Assembly (NCBI RefSeq): GCF_000234665.1
Contig: NC_018338.1
Coordinates: 1,697,262-1,761,261, forward strand
Direction: 5' to 3'
Length of the DNA: 64,000 bases
Origin: Leishmania mexicana MHOM/GT/2001/U1103
Taxonomy: Eukaryota > Euglenozoa > Kinetoplastea > Trypanosomatida > Trypanosomatidae
Notes under the pieces: model-generated
The model's input: the letters and a program-made list of their open reading frames with translations, nothing else
Database searches by the model: none
What the model was told of the DNA's origin: nothing
Made by a program: the position numbers and the translations under genes
Shown here: positions 1 through 9,941 of the stretch, piece by piece
How positions within the stretch are numbered: position 1 is the stretch's first letter
How the letters are laid out: each line of letters opens with the position of its first letter

Positions 1-1306
1 GTGCGGAAAAACGCTTCGGCATGGACACAGCCCCCTCACCTCCATCACTATTACCCCACCGAGCCGCACGTCGTGCGTTTGTGTGCCGACGCACAGCGCA
101 CCCACATGCCTATCCTCTCATCTCACTCGGACGCACGCGCAAGCACTTCATGTGCGTCTGTATCGGATCATATCCCCAACGAGACAGCCGCGGTGAGCCT
201 CCCACAGGAGGACGCGCGCGCCTTCCGCAGAGAACCTCATCCCTTCCTCTCTCTCCCCCTCCATCACGCATAAATCTTTGCCCCCTACTTGTTTGGGGCG
301 GAGGCACATCTCGCCCACATATCAGTTCTTCAGTCGCCTTCACTGACGTCAAGCACAACCCGGCACGAACCTTCGCCCCGCCCCCCTTTCCAAGGTGTTT
401 CCCTCACGTTTGTTTTCTTGTGGCTGCGTTTCTCTTCTTCTTTGTCGTGTGTGTGTGTGTGTGCGTGTGTGTGTGTGTGCGTGCGCACGTCTCTTTTAAG
501 GAACACTCTGCCCTGCGGTGTAGACGTGTGCGTCAACGGCGGACTCTCCATCGCTTCGGTTTCGCGCTCGAAGCGGCCTCCTCCGGTGTCCTAGCAGAAT
601 TCTTTGTTTTGTCACGACGCTGCGCGTGTGCGTTGGCGACCGCACACCTTCACAGCCCGCGTAGACCGTCGAGAAACCGAGGAACCCCCACGCAAGCCCA
701 CATTGCCCACCCTCACCAAGGTAAAAGAGCAAACTGCCAGAAGCAAAAGCAGAGAAAACACGCACAGGACATACACACACACAGACAGACACGCGAGCGT
801 GTCGGCAGTCGCCCCACGTGCGTGTTCTTTATACTTTTAACGGTTTCCTCTTCAACCCTCCGTGATTTTTTGATTGTGTTCTCTCTCTCTCCTCCCTCCT
901 CGTGGACAACGCATCTTCCTTTTGTTGTTGTTGATGTTCATGTTCATGTTCGTCTCTGACGCTGACATCCTCTCGCCATCGTCGTCGTTGTCATAGACCG
1001 TAACTCGTACAAGAAAGGAGGAAAGAGGAAAGGCGAAAGTGTCTGGCCTCCCTCCTCCCTCCTCCCTCCTCCCTCATCTCTCTGAAAGCATGGTTAGACA
1101 CCCATAGAATAGACTCGTAGCTGTTCCGTCCTCAAACACAGGCAGGCACTCACGTCGACTCCGTCCGTTTTCGCCCCTTCCGCTCCCTGTGATACCAACG
1201 GTGCGTCCTGCACAAGTCGGCAGTATAGCCCATCACGCAAGCAATCGCGAACAGCGTGACCCTTCCCCCACCCAACATCATTCTTTACCCAGTGCTCCTC
1301 GTCCCC
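1..1306. other. Intergenic spacer and 5'UTR of SET gene
   Basis: No gene is supported here. The region is low in complexity, with a (GT)n run at about 447-485 and a (CCT)-rich polypyrimidine tract at 1047-1083 that ends in an AG at 1087-1088. The long open frames in the first kilobase read through simple repeats, give Pro/His/Cys-rich low-complexity peptides and resemble no family I know. The upstream gene of the unit is outside the window. Confidence 0.7.
1047..1088 (+). promoter_or_regulatory. Probable spliced-leader acceptor for SET gene
   Basis: A (CCT)n polypyrimidine tract is followed by the first AG at 1087-1088, 218 nt before the chosen ATG. A five-codon upstream ORF (ATG 1090, stop TAG 1105-1107) starts immediately after the predicted splice site and could reduce translation if this acceptor is used. 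The site is inferred from the usual trypanosomatid rule (Py tract, then first AG). Confidence 0.5.
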
Positions 1307-4300
1307 ATGAAGGCCGCCACTGCATTCGTCGTGGGGGACATTGTCCTGCCGCTGCCTCGCGCATTCTCTGTTTTCGAGGATCAGCTGGTGCTGCCGGATG
1401 GCATCACGGTGCGCCACGGCGATGACTTCAATGTCACCATCATCAGCCACTTCCTCGTCGCCGTGAAGCCCTTAAGCGCTGATGCGGAGATCGTCGTGAA
1501 TTTCAACTTGTGCTTCTACGACCTGCTCAAGTCGAGCATGTCGCCAGCAACGCCGGCGAGCGAGGGGGGAGAGACGCACACGCCGAAGGCGAAGTCAGCA
1601 CACACCTTCGAGCGCCCCGTTGTGCCAGGCTTCCGCTATCTCGAGGAGGAGGCCAAGCAGGAGCTCTACCGCCTCGCCGATGAGCAGGTGCGGCAGCAGG
1701 CCATCGACGACGGCTTCCTCCCCCGCGGCAGCGACGAGGGCCAGCTGGCGGTGGTGCGGGCGAAGGCTGGCGAGCCAGTGGCGGTCAGCACCAAAGAGCA
1801 TGAAGAAGGTGACGTCGTCTTCGAGACGACCGGCGTGCCGCTGCCATTCCCGATTCGCAGCACTGTCGAGCTGCCGGGCGACTTGCACCTGCGGTTGACA
1901 GGCGGATCTGAGTTTCTGCAGCACTCCTGCCTCCCGAGCGTTCGCCTCGAGATCGACGGTGCGCACATCCGCGGCATTGCCCTGCGCGCCATCGAGGCAG
2001 ACGAAAAGCTGACCTACAACTACCTCACAACGGAGTGGGAGGTCAGCAAGGTGTTTCACTGCTCCTGCAACGTGTACTGCTGCTACGGCTTGATCAAGGG
2101 ATTCCGCTTCCTCGATCGCGAGCAGCAGGAGCACCTGCTGCCGTACTGCAGCCCCGCCGTGTGCGAAAAGTACCGCTCGCCGCTGCTCTCGGGAGCCACT
2201 TTTGGCGCCTTGAACGGCAGCACCGCACTGTTCACGACGACAGAGGGTCGTCTGACCTCACAGCGCGATCTTGCGGCGGGCACGGTGCTGTTCAAGGTCT
2301 GTGGCACCCCGCAGCGGCAGCAAAACGAGCTGGTGCTTGAGCGGCTGCGCCTGTCGCACTCGTGTGATGCGAACACCGTCCTCGTGAACGGCCGCGTCGT
2401 CGCGTCTCGCCCGCTCTCCGTCGGCGACGCGGTTACCTTCAACCTGAACCTCCTCTACTACACGCTCTCGCCAGCCCTGCCGTGTTCTTGCGGCTCTGTC
2501 AGCTGCACCGGTCACGTCAGCGGCTTCAAGTCGCTTCCCGTCAAGACGAAGCAATCGTGGTGGAGCACGGCATCGAATGAGGTGCGGGCGGCAGCGCTCG
2601 AGGACGGTTACGAGATCGTCTCCTCCAGCACCTTTGCAGACGTGCGGCGCACGCTAACCATCGGCAACGCCACATTCGCAAGCCGAAACATTGCCGCCGG
2701 CACGCGGATCTTCCACGTCAACGGGCTGGTGCTGCCCTTCCCTACTGTGTACACCATCTACCTCGGTGAGGGGAAGCACCTGCTCTTCGCAGACGGGGCG
2801 CAGTGCCTCGCGCACAGCTGCGACCCGAACACGCGTGTTGTTGTGAGTGCCGAAACAGGCAGCTTCGACTGCTTCGCGCTGCGCGATATCGCTGTGGACG
2901 AGCTGATCTCCTTCAACTACCTGGCGACGGAGTGGGACATGAGTGAGCCATTCACCTGTGCATGCGGCAGCAGCAACTGCCATGGCCGCATCGCCGGCTT
3001 CCGTCACGTGAAGCGGGAGGGTCAGCTGAAGCTCTGGAGCATGGCAACCCGAGCTGTGCAGTCTCTCTTCGCACAGAGCATTCGGCAGACAGCAAGCACC
3101 CTGGCCACGCTCAACAGCGCGCTTGTGGCCCCGGCCGGCATGAGCGGCGCTCTCTCGCTCTCTAGGGACCTACCGTCGGGCACAGTGCTCTTCGAGGCGG
3201 CGGTGGGCTTCGCGGTGGAAGGCGATCACGTCTGCTTCGGCGACATCTCTCTCGCCCACTCCTGCAACGCCTCGGCCGTTCTGTTGGAGGGCCGCGTTGT
3301 GTTGAGCGATGCTTGCACGGCCGGCACCGCCGTCACCCTGAACGTGAATCAGCTGTGCTACAAGCTGGCAAAGCCCTTCACATGCCACTGTAACGGAGCC
3401 GACTGCACGCACGTCGTCGGAGGCTTCGCCGCGCTGTCAGAGATGAAGAAGGCGCGCATTCTGCTCTGCACGGCGCCAGACGTGCGCGCAGAGGCGACTG
3501 CTGCCGGCTTCAGAACTCCCTGCCCGTGCCCCTTGGTGACGGTGAAGGCGAACGGGGTGATGGGGCAGGCCACCTTCGCGGCACGCAGCATTCCAAAAGG
3601 CACCCGCTTCTTCAAGGTGAACGGGCTTGTGTTGCCCTTCCCAACGGTGTACACCATCCAGCTGGAACGGGGTCGCCACCTGCAGTTTGCCGACGGTGCG
3701 CAGTGCCTTGCCCACAGCTGTACACCAAACGTGCGCATCATGGTCGACGCAGAGAGCCGCTCGCTTGACTGCCTCGCCCTCCGTGACATTGAGGAGGGTG
3801 AGTTGGTCGCGTTCAACTACTTGACGACGGAGTGGGACCTGAGCAACCCGTTCTCGTGCCTGTGTGGCGGTGACAGTGCCTGCTTCGGACGCATTTGCGG
3901 CCTGAAGCACCTATCTGGGGTGCAGCGGCAGCGACTGTGGTGGATGCTGACCCCAGCAATGCGCCAGCTGGGAGATCAGTCATTCAACTGGAGGGCACTA
4001 TCGGGGGCGCAGCTGCGCACTGACCAAGACGGACGTGTGCGCGCCGCAAAGGAATTGAAGGAGGGGCTCATCATTTTGGAGGCTTTGCAGGTGCAACTGC
4101 GAGTCGGCTACGCGCTTGTGGGTGGCGTGCAGCTGAGACACAGCTGCGTGCCGACAGCCGCGATAGTGGAAAGGCGTGTGATCGTGATCGGGACGGTCTG
4201 TGCCCAGACAGAGATCACGCTCGATCTGAACTGTCTGGCCTTCACCCTGGCGGAGCCGTTCACGTGCACGTGCGCCGCCGACGCGGCCCCGCACACGGTG

Positions 4301-5746
4301 AAGGGCTTTGCCGCTCTGTCCGCGGCGGCGCAGGCGGCACGGCTGATTCTCACGGAGCCATCCGTGCGCGCGGCGGCTCTGCGTGATGGCTACCGAATTC
4401 CGTGCAGCTGTCCGCTTGTGGAGGTGCACGCGAACGGCGAAATGGGCCAAGCGACGTTTGCTGCCGTCGACATCACCGCAGGCAGCTGTTTCTTCCAAGT
4501 GAAGGGGCTGTGTATCCCGTATCCGACCCTGTACACCATCATGTTGGACGAGGGTCGCCACCTGCTCTTTGCGGATGGGGCGCAGTGCCTCGCTCACAGC
4601 TGCGACCCCAACGTGCGCGTTCGTGTCGACGCAATGAACAACACGCTCGAGTGCCAGGCGCTGCGGGCGATCAAGGCTGGCGAGCTCATCACCTTCAACT
4701 ATAACGCGACGGAGTGGGACATGACCACGCCGTTTCGCTGTCTGTGCGGCTCGCCGCAGTGCGTGTACGAGATTCGCGGCTTCAAGCACCTTTCCCAGGC
4801 TCAGCGCGCGTTGCTCCAGCGGCAGGCGACGCCGGCGATCAAGGCTCTGGCCTCTGTTTACGCGGACGTACAGCTGCCCGCGACGCTGCTGCGTGCGGCG
4901 CCGGACGGCCGTCTCAAGTCTGCGCGTGCGGTGGCCAAGGGCGACATCCTCCTGGAGGTGATGTACCTGGATGTGCAGCCGAATCAGATATGTGTTGGGC
5001 GTCACTACGTGGTGCCGCACGACACGGACCGGTACAACTGTGTGCTGGTCGAGGGGCGCCTCATCGCCAGCCGCCCCGTGGCTTCCGACGAGCAGCTCTC
5101 GGTGAACATGAACTTCTTCGTGTACGACATGACGGAGATTTTCCCGCACACCTTCGACGACGCCTGCAAGGGCTTCAAGTTCATGGACGACTCAGTCAAG
5201 CAGGAGTGCCTCTACCTCTGTGAGCCGCCGGTGCGTGCTCACGCAATGTGGGATGGCTGGATTGTGAAGAGCTCGCAGGACGCTCTTGTGGTGCGGCCCA
5301 ACGGCGACATGGGCCAGACCGCCTACGCGTGCCGAGACATCCCAGCCGGGACAACGCTGTTCCACTGCACCGGACTTGTGATACCTTTTCCCACCATGTA
5401 CACCATCTGTGTTGGCGTTCATCAGCACCTCCTCTTTGGCGACGCTGCAGAGTGTATCGCCCACCATTGCGATCCGAATGTCGAGGTGCGCGTCGAGGAG
5501 TCTGGCGAGGGCACCTTTGACTTTGTGACGATCCGCGACATCGCGAGGGATGAGATGATCGCCTTCAACTACACGACAACGGAATGGGACATGAACACGC
5601 CATTTGTGTGCCTCTGCGGCTCGCCCAAGTGTGCCGGGACGGTTCAGGGCTTCAAGCACCTCCAGGAAACTGGCCAGCAGCGCCTGTGGCCAATCACGTC
5701 GAAGGTGGTGAAGGATCAGTGGAAGCTGTACACCGCGTCCGCCTAG
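1307..5746 (+). CDS. Multi-SET protein: five tandem SET/post-SET double units
   Basis: This 1479-residue protein consists of five tandem units of about 295 residues. Each unit has a divergent 'B' half followed by a better conserved 'A' half. A halves carry the SET core signature H-S/H-C-x-P-N/S (near residues 205, 503, 803, 1097, 1386), then F/Y-N-Y-x-x-T/A-E-W and a post-SET CxC...C ending in G-F-x-H/F-L. B halves (near 350, 650, 945) keep HSC but have N-x-N in place of N-Y. The first and fourth full-length B halves (near 55 and 1237) have lost HSC and most of the cysteines. SET domains transfer methyl groups from S-adenosylmethionine to lysine; the A halves resemble small stand-alone SET proteins with a T-E-W-x-M-x-x-P-F motif. 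ATG 1307 was chosen because the longer frame begins at GTG 1256. Substrate and location are unknown. Confidence 0.9.
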   Translation: MKAATAFVVGDIVLPLPRAFSVFEDQLVLPDGITVRHGDDFNVTIISHFLVAVKPLSADAEIVVNFNLCFYDLLKSSMSPATPASEGGETHTPKAKSAHTFERPVVPGFRYLEEEAKQELYRLADEQVRQQAIDDGFLPRGSDEGQLAVVRAKAGEPVAVSTKEHEEGDVVFETTGVPLPFPIRSTVELPGDLHLRLTGGSEFLQHSCLPSVRLEIDGAHIRGIALRAIEADEKLTYNYLTTEWEVSKVFHCSCNVYCCYGLIKGFRFLDREQQEHLLPYCSPAVCEKYRSPLLSGATFGALNGSTALFTTTEGRLTSQRDLAAGTVLFKVCGTPQRQQNELVLERLRLSHSCDANTVLVNGRVVASRPLSVGDAVTFNLNLLYYTLSPALPCSCGSVSCTGHVSGFKSLPVKTKQSWWSTASNEVRAAALEDGYEIVSSSTFADVRRTLTIGNATFASRNIAAGTRIFHVNGLVLPFPTVYTIYLGEGKHLLFADGAQCLAHSCDPNTRVVVSAETGSFDCFALRDIAVDELISFNYLATEWDMSEPFTCACGSSNCHGRIAGFRHVKREGQLKLWSMATRAVQSLFAQSIRQTASTLATLNSALVAPAGMSGALSLSRDLPSGTVLFEAAVGFAVEGDHVCFGDISLAHSCNASAVLLEGRVVLSDACTAGTAVTLNVNQLCYKLAKPFTCHCNGADCTHVVGGFAALSEMKKARILLCTAPDVRAEATAAGFRTPCPCPLVTVKANGVMGQATFAARSIPKGTRFFKVNGLVLPFPTVYTIQLERGRHLQFADGAQCLAHSCTPNVRIMVDAESRSLDCLALRDIEEGELVAFNYLTTEWDLSNPFSCLCGGDSACFGRICGLKHLSGVQRQRLWWMLTPAMRQLGDQSFNWRALSGAQLRTDQDGRVRAAKELKEGLIILEALQVQLRVGYALVGGVQLRHSCVPTAAIVERRVIVIGTVCAQTEITLDLNCLAFTLAEPFTCTCAADAAPHTVKGFAALSAAAQAARLILTEPSVRAAALRDGYRIPCSCPLVEVHANGEMGQATFAAVDITAGSCFFQVKGLCIPYPTLYTIMLDEGRHLLFADGAQCLAHSCDPNVRVRVDAMNNTLECQALRAIKAGELITFNYNATEWDMTTPFRCLCGSPQCVYEIRGFKHLSQAQRALLQRQATPAIKALASVYADVQLPATLLRAAPDGRLKSARAVAKGDILLEVMYLDVQPNQICVGRHYVVPHDTDRYNCVLVEGRLIASRPVASDEQLSVNMNFFVYDMTEIFPHTFDDACKGFKFMDDSVKQECLYLCEPPVRAHAMWDGWIVKSSQDALVVRPNGDMGQTAYACRDIPAGTTLFHCTGLVIPFPTMYTICVGVHQHLLFGDAAECIAHHCDPNVEVRVEESGEGTFDFVTIRDIARDEMIAFNYTTTEWDMNTPFVCLCGSPKCAGTVQGFKHLQETGQQRLWPITSKVVKDQWKLYTASA

Positions 5747-6969
5747 GCCAGACACACGCACACGCATGCAAAAAAAAGAAAGAAATGTTTCCTGTAGTGC
5801 GTATAATAGACGTAAACTGAAAGAGGATGGCGCGAAAGGTGGCGGGGCAGGGTCTCAGATAGCGATGCGCGCTTGAGTGCAAACACGTCAAGAAAGAGAG
5901 AGATGGTGCGCGAGCGGTGTCCTTTTGCTGTGCCGCACGTGGGTGAGGTCCCTCTCCCGCCCTTCCACTTTCTCCTGTCTTACTTTTGCTTGACTTTTTT
6001 CCCTCCCCTCGTGTGTGTATATGTATATATATATATATGTGTTTGTGTGTGTGTGTGTGACAGCGTGCCTGTGTTTACACAAATGCCGAGTTCGCGACCA
6101 TCACACATTTGTTTTCCTTTTTCGTGCTCTGTTGTGTTTTCCCTCTTTTTTTCCTTTCCCACGCGCGCAACGTTTGTGGGGTCCGGCACACACCTATGGC
6201 GGCCGGCGTGCTCTCCGGCTATTCGCTCCTGGCTTCCTCTTCCCTTTTTCCTTGCCGCGTGGCACGTGGAGGCGTAGGAAAGCGCCGTAGAAACACAACA
6301 GGACAAACAAGATGCAGCCATCATGAGTGGTGCCGCAGTGAAACGTTTTGCGTCCGCAATAGGCGAGTGTCTTTTATTATTTTACTTGGTTCCTGAGACA
6401 GAGACAGAGAGTCCCCCCTTTCGCCTCTTCCAACAGCCTTTACCCCTCAATCATCTACTAGAATGTAACTCGGCTTCCGCCACCACCTCACGGCTCGTGT
6501 GTGTGTAGGTGTGTGTCGTTGACATTAACTGCGGCACCTTCAAGTCACCTTGCTTTCGCAAGACTCGCCCCCTTCCCGGGTTGCTCGTCGGCATGTAGCA
6601 ACACTGTGCAGGGCGTTACAGGACTAGCATACACCCTACGGCGCGGACGCTCCCTCTTCCCCTTCCTTTATTCATCATGCTGTCATCTTTTGCGCCGCGC
6701 TCAGAGAAAGCGACGTAACCGAGTGGCCCCCCTGAAGTCTGTTCTCCGCGGAAGCCGGAGGGGGAGGGGGCGCTCCACAAACACATACGTTCACACACGA
6801 CTTTCAACCATATATAGACATATATAGATATTCATAGATGCATCCAAGAACGTGCGCCCCTGACTCATTACATGAGCATGCCGAACGTCAATAGCACCGG
6901 CGGATTGCATCCTTTATCGCTGTCGTGAGCATTCACGTACACACACATTGATGTGCCTCCGTCGGCACC
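5747..6969. other. Intergenic spacer
   Basis: Pyrimidine-rich spacer with a (TG)(TA)(TG) microsatellite at 6011-6060 and several polypyrimidine tracts. The best acceptor candidate for the next gene is the AG at 6703-6704, after the T/C-rich stretch at 6648-6690. No gene seen. Confidence 0.65.
6011..6060. repeat. TG/TA microsatellite
   Basis: An uninterrupted alternating purine-pyrimidine stretch runs (GT)n, then (TA)n, then (GT)n. It is typical of spacers in this window. Confidence 0.9.
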
Positions 6970-8328
6970 ATGTCAAAGGCAGTCAAACCAGTGAAGCGAG
7001 TGACCTTTGGCCCAGTCACATACTTTTCTGCACCTCTCATCGAAGCCTCACAAGGCCCAGACTCACATGAAAACAGCCGTCTCGTAGATGCACCGGCGCT
7101 GCGCCCGCGCGTGTCGAGGCCGGCGACAGTGGCGATCGGCGCTGCTGGGGCAACGCCGCACGTACAGAATCAAGCGGACGGACTCCTTGAGATGGGAGAA
7201 CCGGAGGAGTACGCGGCGCAGCCAACGCTATCCCTCGGCTCAGCCGTGGATGAACCCTACGCAGCACTGTCGTCTGTTCAACAGGCCGCTAATGTCCCCA
7301 CTTTCCACAACTGGAAGGGAGGCGACACGCAGGACCGGACACCGGTGTCACATCCGCGCGCGACTCCCGCGACCTCACCGGTCACTCGGCTGGAGTCGTC
7401 CGACGATGACACGTACGACACACCGGTGGAGAGCAGGCCTGCCACACGGCGTCATCTGATGGGCGCGGCAAGGCTCGACGGTCCGGGGACCCGCGAACCG
7501 CCACTGTCAATTTTGGAAAAGTCGCCTACGCTTTCGCAGCTGGTGTCAGCAGTGGACGACGTCCTTGGCGGCTCCCAGCACACCCCACGGAGTCCGTTGG
7601 CGGCCTCCTCCTCTGCGATCGATCCTCGAGGCAGCTGCTATTCAACGGAGGTCGCAGCGGATCGATCATGTAGGACGAACTCTTTCCCGCCGACGCCAAT
7701 GAGTCTGGTAAAGGTGCAAAAGACCGACGCATATGACACGAGAGAAGACAGCGGATGCTCCAACCCACGGGTCGTGGCAAGGCGCTTGGTCCACCACCGG
7801 GAAGGAGACGAGGGCGTCACAGCAAGCGGTTCCACCTGCCATGCCTCCCAGTACATGGCCGAGTCGACGGTGGCGCTGACTGTGCCCAATAATGCAAGTG
7901 ACAACGCGCACCCATCCTTCTGCGTCTTCTGCGGAATCGGTGCGAACTGCGGGAATGCTCAGGAGGCACTTCCACTCTGCTTCTCTGACGGCATTGCGTA
8001 TCACACGGCGTGTGCCCTTTGGTGTCCAGAGGTCTTCTACGACATCGAACTCGGCACACTGAAAGGCATTGCAGACGCGGCACACCGAGCTCGCCTTATC
8101 AAATGCGCGTGGTGCCGCCAACCAGGAGCGGGGGTCGGCTGCGCCTGCCCGACGTGTCAGCTGAGCTTTCACGTCCCTTGCGCGGTGAAAGCGCGGGCGT
8201 CGATTAGTGTGCAGGCATTTGTGCTCTACTGTCCAGCCCACAGATCCGCCACCGTCAGCAGAACTGCTGGAGATCAGTTCGATCCCTCAGGCGGTGGGGC
8301 GGCCCTGAAGAGGACCAAGGTCGAATAG
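6970..8328 (+). CDS. Extended PHD-finger (ePHD) protein
   Basis: 452 residues. The first ~310 residues are Ser/Pro/Thr-rich and look disordered. The C-terminal part, about 317-421, is a complete extended PHD module (zf-HC5HC2H type): C-x2-C near the start (CVFCG), then H-T-A-C-A-L-W-C-P-E, then C-x2-C (CAWC), two further Cys (CACPTC), F-H-V-P-C-A, and a final Y-C-P-A-H. In JADE, BRPF, MLL and similar proteins such modules sit in chromatin-bound complexes and contact nucleosomes or DNA, so a nuclear chromatin role is likely. No catalytic domain is visible. The ATG at 6970 opens the frame. The short tail after the finger is basic (LKRTKVE). The lack of a companion classical PHD finger immediately upstream is unusual compared with the animal proteins. 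Confidence 0.88.
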   Translation: MSKAVKPVKRVTFGPVTYFSAPLIEASQGPDSHENSRLVDAPALRPRVSRPATVAIGAAGATPHVQNQADGLLEMGEPEEYAAQPTLSLGSAVDEPYAALSSVQQAANVPTFHNWKGGDTQDRTPVSHPRATPATSPVTRLESSDDDTYDTPVESRPATRRHLMGAARLDGPGTREPPLSILEKSPTLSQLVSAVDDVLGGSQHTPRSPLAASSSAIDPRGSCYSTEVAADRSCRTNSFPPTPMSLVKVQKTDAYDTREDSGCSNPRVVARRLVHHREGDEGVTASGSTCHASQYMAESTVALTVPNNASDNAHPSFCVFCGIGANCGNAQEALPLCFSDGIAYHTACALWCPEVFYDIELGTLKGIADAAHRARLIKCAWCRQPGAGVGCACPTCQLSFHVPCAVKARASISVQAFVLYCPAHRSATVSRTAGDQFDPSGGGAALKRTKVE

Positions 8329-8954
8329 CAAACGGGGGGTGTCTTCGGGACAGGCACGGACGCCTGTCTCCTACGCTGCGATGTGCAAGGCGGCAAGAAT
8401 GAGATACAACGCCGCTTTTAGAGGTGGAAGCCCGTCGTCTCTGTCACGCCTGCCCTACCTGGGAGGGCTTGCCGCAATCCCAAGCCAGTTTCGAACGCAA
8501 ACAGCACCACTGCTGCGCAATCGCGAGAGGCACCAGTGAAGGAGGGGGGCCCTGCTGCGGCGCTCACGAAGAGTCTGCAACGACTTTCCTTCTTGTGCTG
8601 TCGTGTTTTCTTTTTTGTCGGTGCGCCTTGCAGCGTCGGGGGGTACACGTCTGCCTACACGCACTTCTCCCACAATGCACGGGTGTCTTCTCTCCGTGTC
8701 TTTCATCAGCATGAGATCTACTTGCCCCCACCGTCTCTCTCCCCTGCTCCTTTTGTTTCGCTTCTTCCTCGACCATCGATTTCAGAAGGTCCTGTCGCCC
8801 CTCCCCTCTTATCCCTTGTGCTGACGTGAGCGGATTCGGCGCAGCAGCGATCCGCCTGCGCCGCGACTTCGTTGGTGCTCTCCCATCACAGCAACAGCAG
8901 CAGCCAAGACTGTCGTGTACGATACGCTACCTCACTTGACAGCCTCGCGTGAAG
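8329..8954. other. Intergenic spacer
   Basis: T/C-rich spacer of about 0.6 kb. An AG at 8890-8891 after a weak CT stretch could be the acceptor of the next gene. No gene seen. Confidence 0.65.
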
Positions 8955-9371
8955 ATGCTATGCGCATCTGACCTCAACGCTCTCGTGAGCAACGCCGTCG
9001 GCGACGGCGTTCTCATGGTGCTGTTGCTGGACGCCTCCGGCAACGCCATCGCGACCGCTTTTGCCGGCTCCGCTGCGCAGAAGGATATGATGTACGCGCC
9101 AGTGGTCGCAGCCACGGCAAACATGTGGCGCGCATACGCTCGCAGCGACCTAGCAGTGAACAAACTGAACCTGGAACTGGAAACTGAATCGCTAGAGCAG
9201 ATGATCGTGATCTTCCCGGACAAGAAGATCTGCGCCATGTCTGTGGCGGACACAGCGGTTGTGTCGCTCTTGTCGGTGGACAACTCTGTAACCGAGGGCT
9301 TTCTCAAGCTCAAGACGGCTGCTCTCCAGCGTAAGCTGGACCGACTTCTGCGGCCCGTTATGGCAGTGTAG
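8955..9371 (+). CDS. Roadblock/LC7-domain protein, LAMTOR2-like
   Basis: 138 residues, essentially one roadblock/LC7 domain. The order of features follows LAMTOR2 (p14/MAPBPIP): an N-terminal helix ending in a hydrophobic strand (VLMVLLLDASGN), an alanine-rich central helix with the motif N-M-W-R-A-Y (LAMTOR2 has N-I-W-x-A-Y at the same place), a strand pair around MIVIFPDKKICAMSVAD, and a C-terminal helix F-L-K-L-K-x-x-A-L. In animals and fungi LAMTOR2 pairs with LAMTOR3 in the Ragulator scaffold on late endosomes or lysosomes, where it recruits Rag GTPases and MAPK signalling. The other possibility is a dynein light-chain roadblock or MglB-like protein. The W/Y-containing central helix favours LAMTOR2. 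The frame also has an upstream GTG at 8949; ATG 8955 was taken. Confidence 0.72.
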   Translation: MLCASDLNALVSNAVGDGVLMVLLLDASGNAIATAFAGSAAQKDMMYAPVVAATANMWRAYARSDLAVNKLNLELETESLEQMIVIFPDKKICAMSVADTAVVSLLSVDNSVTEGFLKLKTAALQRKLDRLLRPVMAV

Positions 9372-9941
9372 AAAACGGAGAAAAAAGAGGTAGCTGCAGC
9401 AGACGCTCAGCAATCAAACTGCCGCGTAGGCGTGTACTCCTTTTTCTTTGGCTGAGTATCTCTGTCATGTTGATGAGAAGACACGTCAAGGACCTCTGAG
9501 CACTGCCTCTTCGTCTTCTCTTCTGTATTATACAAACCTTTCCGTGGGCGGTGGATGTATGGGTGTGCACGTGCGTGCGATGTCTGTTGTGGCATTGTCT
9601 GCCTCGTGTCTGCGTCCGTCGCCTCTTTTCTGTTTCTCGCCCTTTTCCGGTGTGTGTGTGTGTGTGCTAATGTTTGAACAACTTGTGGCAACGCCGTGCC
9701 TCTTCAGAGCTTTCCCCCGAACACGTCTTTCGCTTCTCCCTGTCTGGTGCAGTCTGCCCCACCCCCTCCCTCCCCTCCCTTTAGCGCCGGCTCTCCGACT
9801 CCCTGCGCCCCTTGGCATACATCTCTCCTCCGCACAACTCCCTTCTACCCCACCCCCTTCCCTGTTTCTCCTTTCGTTCTCGTTGCCCTCAGTGGGCAAC
9901 CTGCGCTGTTGGCAACATCTTAGACGAAGATTGTACGGAAA
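9372..9941. other. Intergenic spacer
   Basis: A pyrimidine-rich spacer with a (GT)n run near 9650-9665 and a very long C/T tract at 9740-9892 leading to the OXA1 acceptor. No gene seen. Confidence 0.65.
9841..9892 (+). promoter_or_regulatory. Probable spliced-leader acceptor for OXA1-like gene
   Basis: A long C/T tract ends in the AG at 9891-9892. The resulting 5'UTR of about 49 nt has no ATG before the start codon at 9942, which supports that start. Confidence 0.6.

Noticed and set aside
21..959. 312-codon open frame at the left edge
   Set aside because: It reads through (GT)n and C/T-rich sequence, gives a low-complexity Cys/His/Pro-rich peptide, and matches no family.
3998..5149. Long antisense open frame (383 codons) inside the SET gene
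   Set aside because: It is the complement of a high-G+C coding sequence with strong repeats; Arg/His-rich, no family, wrong strand for the unit.
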